64,000 nt of DNA from Marinobacter sp. (GCA_014359475.1 JACIZI010000002.1:230082-294081); one strand, 5' to 3'; shown: positions 25,231-35,792, counted from the stretch's first letter. Numbers and translations are program-made. The notes: generated from the letters alone by a model not told the origin.

Positions 25231-26940
25231 CTAGCCTACTACAGGTGTTGCCCGTTTGATAATGGCCGCTGCATCGGTGCCGGAAGGCAGGTTGCCATAA
25301 TTCATGCCGCCATTATGCTCCAGTCGGGAGGCGCAGAATGCGTCGGCCACGGCCGGAGTGGAGTGGCGCAGCAGCAGAGAAGCCTGCAAGGCGATGGCCA
25401 TGCGGTCCACCAGGTTGCGGGCGCGGTACTGGAAGTCGCTGATGTCGGTAAAGTCGCCCTTCAGCCGGGCCAGGAACGCATCGAAACGGCGGTCGGTGCC
25501 TTTGGCTGCGCCGGCTTCGAGAAAGAAGGCCTCCAGGGTGTCAGGTTCTTTCTGCAAGGCGCGAAGGGTATCCAGGCACTGGACGTTGCCGCTGCCTTCC
25601 CAGATGGCATTGACCGGAGATTCCCGGAACAGCCGGGGCATGATGCAGTCTTCCATAACCCCACTCCCGCCAATGCATTCCATGGCTTCGTAGGCGTGAT
25701 TCGGGGTGCGTTTGCAGATCCAGTATTTGCCCACGGGAGTCGCCAGGCGCGCCAGCAGGCGCTCATGTTCGTTGTCCTGGTGGTCCAGGGCCCGGGCGAT
25801 GCGCATGGTGTAGGTCATGGCCGCTTCGTTCTCGATGGCCAAGTCCGCCAGAACGTTCTGCATCAGCGGCTGGTCAATCAGGGTGGCACCGAACGCGCTG
25901 CGATGGCGGCAGTGGTGAGTGGCCTGGGCGACAGCCTGACGCATGCCGGCGGCGCTGCCGATCATGCAGTCAAAGCGGGTCATCGCGACCATTTCGATGA
26001 TGGTGCGCACACCGCGGCCTTCCTCGCCGAGCATCCAGGCCAGAGCACCGCGCAGTTCCGCTTCGCTGGAGGCATTGGCTACATTGCCCATTTTGTTTTT
26101 GAGGCGCTGAATCTGCCAGGGGTTCTTGGTGCCGTCCGGTCGCCAGCGGGGCATCAGGAAGCAGGACAGGCCCCCCGGTGCCTGGGCCAGCACCAGAAAC
26201 GCGTCGCACATGGGAGCGGAGACAAACCATTTGTGCCCTACCAGCTCATGGGCCTGACCGGGACCTCCGCCAGCAACCGGGAAGGCCCGCGTGGTATTGG
26301 CGCGTACATCGCTGCCGCCCTGTTTCTCGGTCATGGCCATGCCGATGGTGACGGAACTCTTGTCGGTGTGCGGCAGGTTGCGGGGATCGTAGCGGTTGGC
26401 CAGGATTTTCTGCTCCCATTCCCGGGCCAGTTCCGGCTGTTTACGAAGAGAGGGGACGGCGGCGAACGTCATGGTCACCGGGCAGCAATGGGCCGCTTCC
26501 ACCTGCGAATGCATATAGTACCTCGCTGCCCGGGCGACATGGGCGCCTTCGCCGGGACTTGCCCAGGGGCTGCTGTGCAGGCCGTTTTCCAGGGCCATTG
26601 ACATCAGCTGGTGATAGGCCGGATGGAAGTCCACCTCATCAATGCGGTGACCAAACCGGTCATGGGTGTTGAACACCGGTTTGTTGCTATTGGCCCGGAA
26701 TCCAAGGTCAATGGTTTGCGCCGCGCCTGCCAGCGCACCGAACCTTGCCAGGTCCTGCTGCTGGTCGGCAGCCCCTGCGCGGCGGACGGTTTCGGCCAGT
26801 GCCGTGTCCTGTTCGTAGAGGTTGTAGTCCACCAGTGCGCAGGGCTGGTTGATTACCTCGTGGGTACTGGCCAGGTAGCGATCTTCCTGGGGTTTGTCTT
26901 CTGGCTGGTGACCGGTGGTGGCTGACTGGGGGGCGTTCAT
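25231..26940 (-). CDS. AidB-like acyl-CoA dehydrogenase family protein
   Basis: A 569-residue flavoprotein of the AidB group, a little longer than E. coli AidB (541). Motifs include IGMAMTEKQGGSDVRANTT (FAD and substrate contact region), GHKWFVSAPMCDAFLVLAQ and GEEGRGVRTIIEMVAMTRFDCMIGSAAGMRQAV. The C-terminal YEAMECIGGSGVMEDCIMPRLFRESPVNAIWEGSGNVQCLD is also present, giving a catalytic Glu in IWEGSGN. AidB of E. coli binds DNA and is part of the adaptive response to alkylation; related proteins are acyl-CoA dehydrogenases. Here a TetR gene sits one base upstream of its start on the same strand, so lipid-linked control is plausible. Confidence 0.88.
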   Translation of the reverse strand: MNAPQSATTGHQPEDKPQEDRYLASTHEVINQPCALVDYNLYEQDTALAETVRRAGAADQQQDLARFGALAGAAQTIDLGFRANSNKPVFNTHDRFGHRIDEVDFHPAYHQLMSMALENGLHSSPWASPGEGAHVARAARYYMHSQVEAAHCCPVTMTFAAVPSLRKQPELAREWEQKILANRYDPRNLPHTDKSSVTIGMAMTEKQGGSDVRANTTRAFPVAGGGPGQAHELVGHKWFVSAPMCDAFLVLAQAPGGLSCFLMPRWRPDGTKNPWQIQRLKNKMGNVANASSEAELRGALAWMLGEEGRGVRTIIEMVAMTRFDCMIGSAAGMRQAVAQATHHCRHRSAFGATLIDQPLMQNVLADLAIENEAAMTYTMRIARALDHQDNEHERLLARLATPVGKYWICKRTPNHAYEAMECIGGSGVMEDCIMPRLFRESPVNAIWEGSGNVQCLDTLRALQKEPDTLEAFFLEAGAAKGTDRRFDAFLARLKGDFTDISDFQYRARNLVDRMAIALQASLLLRHSTPAVADAFCASRLEHNGGMNYGNLPSGTDAAAIIKRATPVVG

Positions 26941-26941
26941 G

Positions 26942-27574
26942 TTACCTCCTGGTGCCCGTCAACCCCTGCATACAGAATCGGATAATGGAGTTGACCAGCT
27001 GTTGGTCGGTTTCCGGGTCATTGCCGGATGTGTCATCAAGTTTTGCCGGTGAGAGGGGGCCAACCAGGCTCTCGGCGATGGCTCCAACCAGGCAGGTACT
27101 GCTCTGCCGGGCATTCTGTTCGGGGATGGTCCCCTCTGCCATGCCCTCCCGGATCGCACCTTCGAACAGTCCGGCATAAGCTCTCCGGTAACGCAGCCGT
27201 TCCCTCTCCACTTTGGTGTCGACGGGCTCTGCAATCAGCGACCAGGCTATCATCGGGCCTCGCAGCGCCCTTTCGGCGAACTGACGCAATGAGCGCTCCA
27301 GCCGGACTACCGCATCCCCCTTGGTGCCCAGCGCCTCAGCTACCTTGTCCACCTCTTTCTGGGTAGCGAGCCGGAAGACTTCGGCGAACAGCTCTTCCCG
27401 GGACTCGAAGTGTCGGTATATGCTGCCGGTGGCCACCCCGGCCATGGAGGCTATCCGGGTGACTTTCGCATGCCGGAAGCCCCCCTCAGCGACGCATTCC
27501 AGGGTGCAGTCCAGGATGCGTTGGCGGGCCTGGGCCTTGCGCTTGCGCATCTTTTCGGTTTCACGGTAGGCCAT
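26942..27574 (-). CDS. TetR-family regulator of the AidB-like gene
   Basis: A 210-residue TetR protein. The helix-turn-helix reads VTRIASMAGVATGSIYRHFESREELFAEVF at about residues 38-68, and the C-terminal domain is all-helical. It ends immediately before the AidB-like gene start (gap of one base), so the two form an operon. A 5-4-5 inverted repeat 20 bp upstream of its start (27595-27608) is a likely operator, implying autorepression of both genes. Ligand unknown. Confidence 0.9.
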   Translation of the reverse strand: MAYRETEKMRKRKAQARQRILDCTLECVAEGGFRHAKVTRIASMAGVATGSIYRHFESREELFAEVFRLATQKEVDKVAEALGTKGDAVVRLERSLRQFAERALRGPMIAWSLIAEPVDTKVERERLRYRRAYAGLFEGAIREGMAEGTIPEQNARQSSTCLVGAIAESLVGPLSPAKLDDTSGNDPETDQQLVNSIIRFCMQGLTGTRR

Positions 27575-27594
27575 GACATCTCCCTGTAAATAAG

Positions 27595-27608
27595 TGAATC
27601 ATCATTCA
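27595..27608. promoter_or_regulatory. Putative TetR operator, TGAAT-CATC-ATTCA
   Basis: A perfect 5-4-5 inverted repeat 20 bp upstream of the TetR start codon. It has the same geometry as the candidate at 3799-3812 but a different sequence. Confidence 0.45.
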
Positions 27609-27678
27609 TCCTTTATGTCAAGCATGTTCGCCCCGGAATTGTATGCAGAACAGTATGGAAATCAGTCGTTTATTGGTT

Positions 27679-27698
27679 GTTACAAAGTGTTACAAAAA
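27679..27698. promoter_or_regulatory. Tandem decamer TGTTACAAAG/TGTTACAAAA
   Basis: Two adjacent 10-bp direct repeats differing in the last base, one helical turn apart, in the spacer between the TetR gene and the SutA-like gene. They lie about 137 bp upstream of the SutA-like start. This could be a site for a regulator that binds direct repeats. No binder is known. Confidence 0.3.
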
Positions 27699-27834
27699 AA
27701 TCTCTTGAATGAAATAGCGTTGTCAGCAAAAGCGGATTATAAAGTCGCCAAGGCCGCGCCATTCAGGGGCTGTGGCTGAGTCGGGTGCAGCGTTGCTGTC
27801 CCCTTGGTTGTGTTTTCGTTGATGGGGAGATTCT

Positions 27835-28056
27835 ATGAGTGAATTCGACGAAAGCAATCTGGATGCGTCCTCTTCCTGGGCGTCAGATAGTGATGACAGT
27901 CACAGCATAGCCGGTCGGGCCCGAATCCGTGCCCAGCTGGCAGCGGATGTTGAAGCATTTCTCAGACAGGGGGGGCAGATCCAGGAGCTGGATACCTGTT
28001 TTCGGTCCGATCCTCCCCGTAAGGTAGAAGTCGGCTTCAATAACCGTTCCCTCTGA
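27835..28056 (+). CDS. sutA: SutA-like small RNA polymerase-associated protein
   Basis: A 73-residue acidic protein. The N-terminal half is rich in Asp, Ser and Glu and looks disordered. The C-terminal half (DVEAFLRQGGQIQELDTCFRSDPPRK) matches the conserved part of SutA of Pseudomonas aeruginosa (a helix, then GGK-x-QEI and a DPPKKP tail). SutA binds RNA polymerase and helps transcription in slow-growing cells. This copy is shorter than SutA (about 105) because the acidic region is reduced. A good GGGGAG ribosome binding site precedes the ATG. The name is from memory of the motif, without a search. Confidence 0.7.
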   Translation: MSEFDESNLDASSSWASDSDDSHSIAGRARIRAQLAADVEAFLRQGGQIQELDTCFRSDPPRKVEVGFNNRSL

Positions 28057-28065
28057 GTTTTCCGG

Positions 28066-28098
28066 CAGCGGGCCGGGGGAGCCGCCGCGGGCCCGCTG
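28066..28098. other. GC-rich hairpin after the SutA-like gene
   Basis: CAGCGGGCC / GGCCCGCTG, a 9-bp perfect stem with a 15-nt GC-rich loop, starting 10 bp after the stop. No T tract follows; it may still limit read-through into hemB. It abuts the Pho box at 28099. Confidence 0.45.
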
Positions 28099-28132
28099 CT
28101 GTCATCAGCCTGTTATCCTGCCCTGTCATACT
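28099..28132 (+). promoter_or_regulatory. Pho box and promoter before hemB-ppk1
   Basis: CTGTCAT-CAGC-CTGTTAT (28099-28116) is an 18-bp direct repeat with the 11-bp period of PhoB sites; 13 of 14 repeat positions match CTGTCAT. A -10-like CATACT (28127-28132) begins exactly 10 nt after the box, the same spacing as in front of phoB. A further CTGTCAT (28123-28129) overlaps the -10. The hemB start codon follows at 28216. Confidence 0.6.
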
Positions 28133-28152
28133 TGACTGTTGTTGTGCCCTGA

Positions 28153-29229
<1,077 letters not shown>

Positions 29230-29286
29230 TTACCTGCAGTGACGAATATGTTGAAGGACCGCAAGTGTAACCGGAGTCAGTAACCC

Positions 29287-31425
29287 ATGAGTACCGAATC
29301 AGTAAACCAGCCAGAAACCATCGACGAGATCCGCGAGTCAGATTCTGTCAATATGGTGGCCGACCAGGCCCAGGATATCAGTGCCAGTGAGAACTATTTC
29401 AACCGGGAGTTGAGTCAGCTGGCGTTCAACTACCGGGTACTCAAGCAGGCACTGGATCCCACCCATCCGCTGCTCAACCGGCTCATTTTCTGCTGCATTT
29501 TCAGCAGCAATATGGACGAATTCTTCGAGATCCGGGTGGCGGGCCTGCGTCAGCAGATGAAGTATGGCCGGGAAAAGATCGGTCAGGACGGCATGATGCC
29601 GGAGCAGGTGCTGCAGGAAATCAGCCGGGTGGCCCATGAATACATCAGCGAGCAGTACGAGATCCTCAACAACGTACTGATTCCCGAAATGGAGCGGGAA
29701 AACATCCACTTCGTGCGCCGCCGGGAGTGGACCGAAGCCCAGGCGGAGTGGGTGCGGAATTACTTCGATGAAGAGATTCTGCCAGTGGTCAGTCCTATCG
29801 GGCTGGACCCGTCCCATCCGTTCCCGCGTCTGGTCAACAAGAGCCTGAACTTTATCGTCGAGCTGGATGGCAAGGATGCCTTCGGCCGGGAAACCGGCAT
29901 GGCTATTGTACCCGCTCCCCGCTCCCTGCCCAGGCTGGTGCGACTGCCGGATGAGGTCTGTGAGGGTGGTGAGAATCTGGTGTTCCTGTCTTCCATGATC
30001 CACGCCCACGCCGACGAATTGTTCCCTGGCATGGAGGTCAAGGGCTGTTACCAGTTCCGGCTGACCCGTAACGCCGATCTGGAGCTGGAGGATGACCTGG
30101 AGGATCTGGCCTCAGCGCTGCGAGGTGAACTTCTCAGCCGGCGTTTTGGAGACGGTGTGCGTCTTGAGGTTGCGGATAACTGCCCTGAAGAGCTGGTGCA
30201 GTTCCTGTTGCGCGAATTCGGTCTTACCGAAAGGGATTTATACAAGGTCCACGGGCCGGTGAACCTGACACGGCTGATGGCCGTCAGCGGGTTGGTGGAC
30301 CGGCCGGATCTGACCTATTCGGGTTTTTCCCCGACCATTCCCCGGCAGATCCGCAACAAGGAATCCATCTTTGATGCTATCCGCAAGGGACCGATACTGC
30401 TGCTGCATCCCTATGAGAATTTCAGTCCGGTAGTGGACTTGCTGCGTCAGGCCGCCAAGGACCCGCAGGTGCTGGCGATTCGCCAGACCCTGTACCGTAC
30501 CGGGGCTGACTCGGAGATCGTTGAGGCGCTGATGGATGCCGCCCGCAGAGGCAAGGAAGTGACCGCGGTTATCGAACTGCGTGCCCGGTTCAGCGAGGCG
30601 GAAAACCTGGAGCTGGCCAGCCGGTTACAGGAGGCGGGTGTGATTGTTGTTTACGGCGTGGTGGGATACAAGACCCACGCCAAGATGATTCTTATCGTGC
30701 GCCGGGAAGAGGGGCGCCTGAAACGCTACGTGCACCTGGGAACCGGCAACTATCATGCGGGTAACGCCCGGCTGTACACCGACTACAGCTTCATGACCTG
30801 CGACGAATCCCTGGGGGACGATGTCAACAAGCTGTTTCAGCAGCTGACCGGAATGGGCAAGGCACTGAAAATAAAAAAGCTTTTTCACGCGCCGTTCACC
30901 CTGCACCGGCGTCTGGTCGAGCTGATCGACCGGGAGGCGGAACATGGTGAAAACGGGCACATCATCTTCAAGTTCAACGCCCTGACTGAGCCGGCGTTGA
31001 TGCAGGCCCTGTACAGGGCTTCCAGGGCGGGTGTGAAAATCGACCTGATCATCCGTGGCATTTGCTGTCTGCGCCCCGGCATTCCGGGGTTGTCGGAAAA
31101 TATCCGGGTTCGCTCCATTATCGGTCGTTTCCTGGAGCACACGCGCCTCTACTACTTCAGCAACAATGGCCGCACGGAAGTCTACTGCTCCAGTGCTGAC
31201 GGTATGGAGCGGAACCTGATGAATCGCGTGGAAGTGGCCTTCCCGGTGGAGGACAAGGATCTGGTAGCGCGGCTCAGGAGCGACCTGGATACCTATCTGG
31301 CGGACAACTGCCAGGCCTGGGAGTTGCAATCGGACGGTCAGTATCTGCAGGTGCATCCTGGCGAAGGCGAGGAGCGCTTTGCCTCCCAGCTGGTATTGCT
31401 GGAAAAGCTGACTGGCAACAAATAA
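29287..31425 (+). CDS. ppk1: Polyphosphate kinase 1
   Basis: A 712-residue enzyme that makes and breaks down polyphosphate from ATP. The N-terminal domain is seen from YFNRELSQLAFNYRVL. The catalytic histidine regions GYKTHAKMILIV and YVHLGTGNYHAGNARLYTDYS are intact, as is DLIIRGICCLRPGIPG near the C-terminus. It probably lies in an operon with hemB and so may respond to PhoB through the box at 28099. Its stop codon abuts the stop of the convergent coaD with no spacer. Confidence 0.97.
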   Translation: MSTESVNQPETIDEIRESDSVNMVADQAQDISASENYFNRELSQLAFNYRVLKQALDPTHPLLNRLIFCCIFSSNMDEFFEIRVAGLRQQMKYGREKIGQDGMMPEQVLQEISRVAHEYISEQYEILNNVLIPEMERENIHFVRRREWTEAQAEWVRNYFDEEILPVVSPIGLDPSHPFPRLVNKSLNFIVELDGKDAFGRETGMAIVPAPRSLPRLVRLPDEVCEGGENLVFLSSMIHAHADELFPGMEVKGCYQFRLTRNADLELEDDLEDLASALRGELLSRRFGDGVRLEVADNCPEELVQFLLREFGLTERDLYKVHGPVNLTRLMAVSGLVDRPDLTYSGFSPTIPRQIRNKESIFDAIRKGPILLLHPYENFSPVVDLLRQAAKDPQVLAIRQTLYRTGADSEIVEALMDAARRGKEVTAVIELRARFSEAENLELASRLQEAGVIVVYGVVGYKTHAKMILIVRREEGRLKRYVHLGTGNYHAGNARLYTDYSFMTCDESLGDDVNKLFQQLTGMGKALKIKKLFHAPFTLHRRLVELIDREAEHGENGHIIFKFNALTEPALMQALYRASRAGVKIDLIIRGICCLRPGIPGLSENIRVRSIIGRFLEHTRLYYFSNNGRTEVYCSSADGMERNLMNRVEVAFPVEDKDLVARLRSDLDTYLADNCQAWELQSDGQYLQVHPGEGEERFASQLVLLEKLTGNK

Positions 31426-31977
<552 letters not shown>

Positions 31978-33570
31978 TCATGCAGTCAGTTTCTCCGCCA
32001 GCCGGGTCGATTGCCTTGCCGACAGAGCATACACCGACAGCTGCGGGTTGGCTCCGATACTGGTCGGAAACGCCGAGGCATCGTGAACGCTCAGGTTGCG
32101 GATCTGGTGGTGAAGCCCGTTCCCGTCCACCACTGAGGTGCGCGGGTCTGACCCCATGCCGCAGCCCCCCATCTGGTGGGCGGTAAACAACCGTACCTTG
32201 TGCAGCGCCATGGGCAGCCGGTTGATCTCCTCGCGGGTGTCTTTCCAGCTCTGGTGCCAGCGGGCATCCATATGCGCCAGCTTGACCGCCTCGGCCCCGG
32301 CGGCGAATTGCAACTCCGCCATGGCGAGATAGGCTTCCCTCACGCCATTCCAGAGGTAGTCGGTCATTGGGTAGTCCAGCACCGGACTGCCATCTTCTCT
32401 GAGTTCCACGGTGCCGCCCGGGCTGTCGGGGTGGAAGCCGTCCCGCAGCAGGGCAAGCACCGACTGCAGCCTCGGCAGGTTGGCCATGTCGGTTGCCTGC
32501 TGTTCCCCGTGGCCGGGGAGAACCCCGGCGGCCATCGCCGGGTGAAGCGGTGGTACTTCCATCTTGAATCCCACCGCGCCATCCACGCCGTTGGCGAAAT
32601 TGAACTGGTCGGAGTAGATGGACTGGGGCGCGCCATAGTAGGGATCTACCCGTTCTGGCATGCGTGCTATGGTGGCGTTCACAGGATGGATGAAGGAGCG
32701 CTTGCCGAGTCGTTCATGGGGATCCGGCAACTCAGAGCGCAGCAGCAATCCCGGTGAGCCAATGGCGCTGGCGGCCACCACGAAATGTTTTGCCCGCAGG
32801 GTGACGCTGGCACCACTGGGAGTGTAGCCGTCGGCCTTGAAGGCGCTGGCCTGCAGGGACTCAATTCTGTCCTCGCGCCACTGCAGCCGGTCTGCCCGCA
32901 GACCGTGAATCAGCTGAGCGCCATTCTCCAGCGCGCCGGGCACCGTGGTGAGCAGGGCACCCTGTTTGGCATTGGTGGGGCAGCCAACCCCGCAATAACC
33001 CAGGTTCCAGCAACCCTTCACATTGCGGGGAATCACCCCCCAGGACCAGCCCAGTTTGTCGCACCCCTGGCGCAGCACGTCGTTGTTGGCATTGGGCGGC
33101 ATCTGCCAGGGAGCCATGCTGTGACGTTCCATGCGGTTGTCGAACCAGAACTTCATGGACTCAGGCTTGAGTTGTTCCAGGCCGAACTGTTCCGACCAGT
33201 AATTCAGCGTCTCGTCCGGTGTGCGAAAGCTGGATGTCCAGTTAACGGTGGTGGACCCTCCGACGCAGCGGCCCTGCAGTACCGCAATGGCGCCATCCTT
33301 GGTGGCACGGCTCATGCCTTCCTGATAGAGGTTGCTGTAGGACTTCAGCTCATCCATGTTGAAGTCTTTCTGATGGTAAAGTCGCCCTTCTTCCACCATG
33401 ATCACCTTCAGTCCCCGGCCGGACAGGATTTCCGCTGTGGTACCGCCGCCGGCACCCGTGCCGATTACCACGACATCGGCTTCCAGATCCGTGTGTCCGC
33501 TGAGGGTGGCTGCATCCGTCACGTTCCAGCCGGACGCAATACCGGCTGCTATCGGGTCAGCAAGTGCCAT
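31978..33570 (-). CDS. GMC-family alcohol oxidoreductase
   Basis: A 530-residue flavoprotein. FAD-binding motif DVVVIGTGAGGGTTAE is at about residues 33-48, and the GMC signature CVGGSTTVNWTSSFRTP at about 106-122. The C-terminal catalytic region is HQMGGCGMGSDPRTSVVDGNGLHH, then SIGANPQLSVYALSARQ. It is the last gene of a run aldehyde dehydrogenase - Tat-exported small subunit - GMC, which suggests stepwise oxidation of an alcohol, plausibly long-chain or aromatic. Electrons would leave through the partner subunit. It has no signal peptide of its own and could be co-exported with the Tat subunit. Confidence 0.9.
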   Translation of the reverse strand: MALADPIAAGIASGWNVTDAATLSGHTDLEADVVVIGTGAGGGTTAEILSGRGLKVIMVEEGRLYHQKDFNMDELKSYSNLYQEGMSRATKDGAIAVLQGRCVGGSTTVNWTSSFRTPDETLNYWSEQFGLEQLKPESMKFWFDNRMERHSMAPWQMPPNANNDVLRQGCDKLGWSWGVIPRNVKGCWNLGYCGVGCPTNAKQGALLTTVPGALENGAQLIHGLRADRLQWREDRIESLQASAFKADGYTPSGASVTLRAKHFVVAASAIGSPGLLLRSELPDPHERLGKRSFIHPVNATIARMPERVDPYYGAPQSIYSDQFNFANGVDGAVGFKMEVPPLHPAMAAGVLPGHGEQQATDMANLPRLQSVLALLRDGFHPDSPGGTVELREDGSPVLDYPMTDYLWNGVREAYLAMAELQFAAGAEAVKLAHMDARWHQSWKDTREEINRLPMALHKVRLFTAHQMGGCGMGSDPRTSVVDGNGLHHQIRNLSVHDASAFPTSIGANPQLSVYALSARQSTRLAEKLTA

Positions 33571-33595
33571 GGGGGTGTCTCCAGAAGGTTACAGG

Positions 33596-34189
33596 TCAGA
33601 GGGTTTCGGTTTGGAACTGGGGCAGGGCTGCCGTTGCCCAGGGGGGCGGTCCGGGATAGCCGGAGAGGGCAAAGTTGGCCGCATTTCCGTAAAACGCTAC
33701 ATTGGTGAGCTTGGTAATGGCGATGTAGCCCTTGTTGAACAGCCCGAACCGGCTGGTGCGCCAGCGCTCCAGGAAAGCGGCTGTGTCCGCCTGGCTGGCA
33801 TTTTCCCAGGACCAGATCCGGGTCATTGCCAAGCGACTGGGACCGAAGGTCAGCAGGTCGAAGAGCTGGCGGATTTCCTTGCGGGTAGCGGTGCTGAAGC
33901 GCAGTATGCCGGCGTCAATGTCACGGATGGTCTGTGCGGTGACCGCCGGCAGGCGCTCTTTCTGCGTGAGCGCCGGAGCGATAACCGCCGGCACCAGTGC
34001 CTGAAACATGACAATGTCAGCGTCGGTCAGAAAGCCGAACCGATAGCCGGCCCCGTCGCTGCTTGCCAGATCCGGGCGTTCTCCGGCAGGCTGCGCGTCG
34101 CACCCGCTAAGTCCTGCCCCCAGGCTGACGGTACCCAGCAAAAGGGTGCCGCCCAGCCCTGCCTTGAGAAAACTCCGACGGTCCATCAT
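33596..34189 (-). CDS. Tat-exported small subunit-like partner of the GMC oxidoreductase
   Basis: A 197-residue protein resembling the small subunit (subunit 3) of membrane gluconate dehydrogenases. A twin-arginine signal is visible at the N-terminus (RRSFLKAGLGGTLLLG). LSGC at residues 27-30 may be a lipobox, which would make it a Tat lipoprotein. The start ATG overlaps the stop of the aldehyde dehydrogenase gene (TAATG), so translation is coupled. The GMC gene starts 25 bp after its stop. Function as chaperone or exporter for the large subunit is inferred from related enzymes. Confidence 0.8.
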   Translation of the reverse strand: MMDRRSFLKAGLGGTLLLGTVSLGAGLSGCDAQPAGERPDLASSDGAGYRFGFLTDADIVMFQALVPAVIAPALTQKERLPAVTAQTIRDIDAGILRFSTATRKEIRQLFDLLTFGPSRLAMTRIWSWENASQADTAAFLERWRTSRFGLFNKGYIAITKLTNVAFYGNAANFALSGYPGPPPWATAALPQFQTETL

Positions 34190-35634
34190 TAGCGGATAAA
34201 CAGCTTGTAGGCCATCCGGTGGACGGCTCTGCCGTGGGGCGGATAGATATACTTGCCGCTGTTGAAGCGCTGTTTGGAGAATACCGCCCGTTGATGGGAG
34301 AAGGTCATGAAGCCTTCCTTGCCATGATAATGGCCCATACCGGAATCACCCACGCCGCCGAAGGGCAGATCGTCCTGGGCGACATGCATAACCGCATCGT
34401 TAATGCAGGCGCCACCGGAATGGGTGGCTTCCAGCACCTGGCGCTGGGTATCACGGTCGTAACTGAACAGGTACAGAGCCAGTGGACGGGGGCGTTCATT
34501 GATGAACCTGATGGCTTCCTCCAGACCGCTGTAACTGATCACCGGCAGGATCGGTCCGAAGATCTCGTCCTGCATGATTTTCATGTCGGGGGTGGTGTTC
34601 AGAGCCAGGGTCAGCGGCATCTTGCGGGTGCCCCCGGAGAGATCTTCCTGGGATGGATTGATTTCAATCAGCTCCGCCCCTTTCTCCCGGGCATCCTTCA
34701 GATAGCCTTGCAGCCGCTGGTACTGCTGTTCGTTGACGATGGCCGTGAAGTCGTCGTTGTCCCGCAGGCTCGGGAACATCCCGGAAAACTGGGTGCGGAA
34801 TTCATCCACAAAAGCCTGTACCCGGTCTGTGGGGCACAGCACGTAATCCGGTGCCACACAGGTCTGGCCTGCATTCAGTGCCTTGCCGAAGGCCAGACGC
34901 TGGCTGGCATCCGCCATGGGTACGTCGGAGGAAATGATGGCGGGTGACTTGCCGCCCAGCTCCAGAGTCACCGGCGTCAGGTTCTCTGCGGCCGCCTTCA
35001 TGACCAGTTTGCCCACGGAAGTGGAGCCGGTAAACAGGATGTGGTCAAACGCCCTGGAGGAAAATTCGGCGGCAACGTCCGCTTCGCCCAGCACCACCGC
35101 CACCAGGTCCTGCGGGAAGGTCTCTTCGATCATTTCCCGGAACAGGGCGGAGGTGTGGGGGGTGAATTCAGACATTTTGATCATTACCCGGTTGCCGGCC
35201 GCCAGCGCAGCGGTCAGCGGACCCGCTGCAAGGAACAGCGGATAGTTCCAGGGTACGATCACACCCACCACGCCTTTGGGCTGGTACTGCACCTCGTTGC
35301 TGGCCGGCTGGAACAGGATGGATACGTGCCGTTTGGAAGGCTTCATCCAGCCCTTGAGGTGTTTCATTGCATAATTGATGCCCTGTACCGACGGCATTAT
35401 CTCGGCAATCAGGGTCTCATCCCGGGAGCGGCAGCTGAAGTCCCGGTCAACGGCATCGATAAACCGGTCCTGGTATTTCAGGATGGCCTGCTTCAGACGC
35501 TTGAGGTTCTCCATGCGCTCGGTGAAGGATGGCATGGTATTGTTGCTGAAGGCTTTTTGCTGATCCTCAAAGGTACGGTGCAGGTATTGGATCTGCTGAT
35601 TGCTTTCGGGCAGTTGAACGACGTTTGCGGGCAT
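34189..35634 (-). CDS. Coniferyl-aldehyde-dehydrogenase-like aldehyde dehydrogenase
   Basis: A 481-residue NAD-linked aldehyde dehydrogenase. Catalytic residues are Glu225 (LELGGKSPA) and Cys259 (NAGQTCVAPDY). The cofactor region GVVGVIVPWNYPLFLAAGPLTAALAAGNRVMIKMSE and FTGSTSVGK are intact. The sequence and the C-terminal tail (GKYIYPPHGRAVHRMAYKLFIR) are like the coniferyl aldehyde dehydrogenase branch, which also includes enzymes for medium and long aliphatic aldehydes. First gene of a three-gene operon. A 16-bp perfect palindrome lies 38 bp upstream of its start. Confidence 0.92.
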   Translation of the reverse strand: MPANVVQLPESNQQIQYLHRTFEDQQKAFSNNTMPSFTERMENLKRLKQAILKYQDRFIDAVDRDFSCRSRDETLIAEIMPSVQGINYAMKHLKGWMKPSKRHVSILFQPASNEVQYQPKGVVGVIVPWNYPLFLAAGPLTAALAAGNRVMIKMSEFTPHTSALFREMIEETFPQDLVAVVLGEADVAAEFSSRAFDHILFTGSTSVGKLVMKAAAENLTPVTLELGGKSPAIISSDVPMADASQRLAFGKALNAGQTCVAPDYVLCPTDRVQAFVDEFRTQFSGMFPSLRDNDDFTAIVNEQQYQRLQGYLKDAREKGAELIEINPSQEDLSGGTRKMPLTLALNTTPDMKIMQDEIFGPILPVISYSGLEEAIRFINERPRPLALYLFSYDRDTQRQVLEATHSGGACINDAVMHVAQDDLPFGGVGDSGMGHYHGKEGFMTFSHQRAVFSKQRFNSGKYIYPPHGRAVHRMAYKLFIR

Positions 35635-35671
35635 GGCTCTGATCTCCTGAGATTGCGCTTGAATGCATTGT

Positions 35672-35687
35672 TAGAGTATATACTCTA
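35672..35687. promoter_or_regulatory. Palindromic TetR operator, TAGAGTATATACTCTA
   Basis: A perfect 16-bp palindrome in the spacer between the divergent aldehyde dehydrogenase operon (start 35634) and a TetR gene (start 35793). It is the best operator candidate in the window. Binding by the adjacent TetR is inferred. Confidence 0.65.
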
Positions 35688-35792
35688 GTAGTCAAGTGGT
35701 AATCAAAGGGCGCGTTGGTTCAATCGGGCCAATGTGTGGTCATTTTCTGTCCGGGGTTGCCGGGGATTCACAACCGAAAAAGCTGCAGGGTT

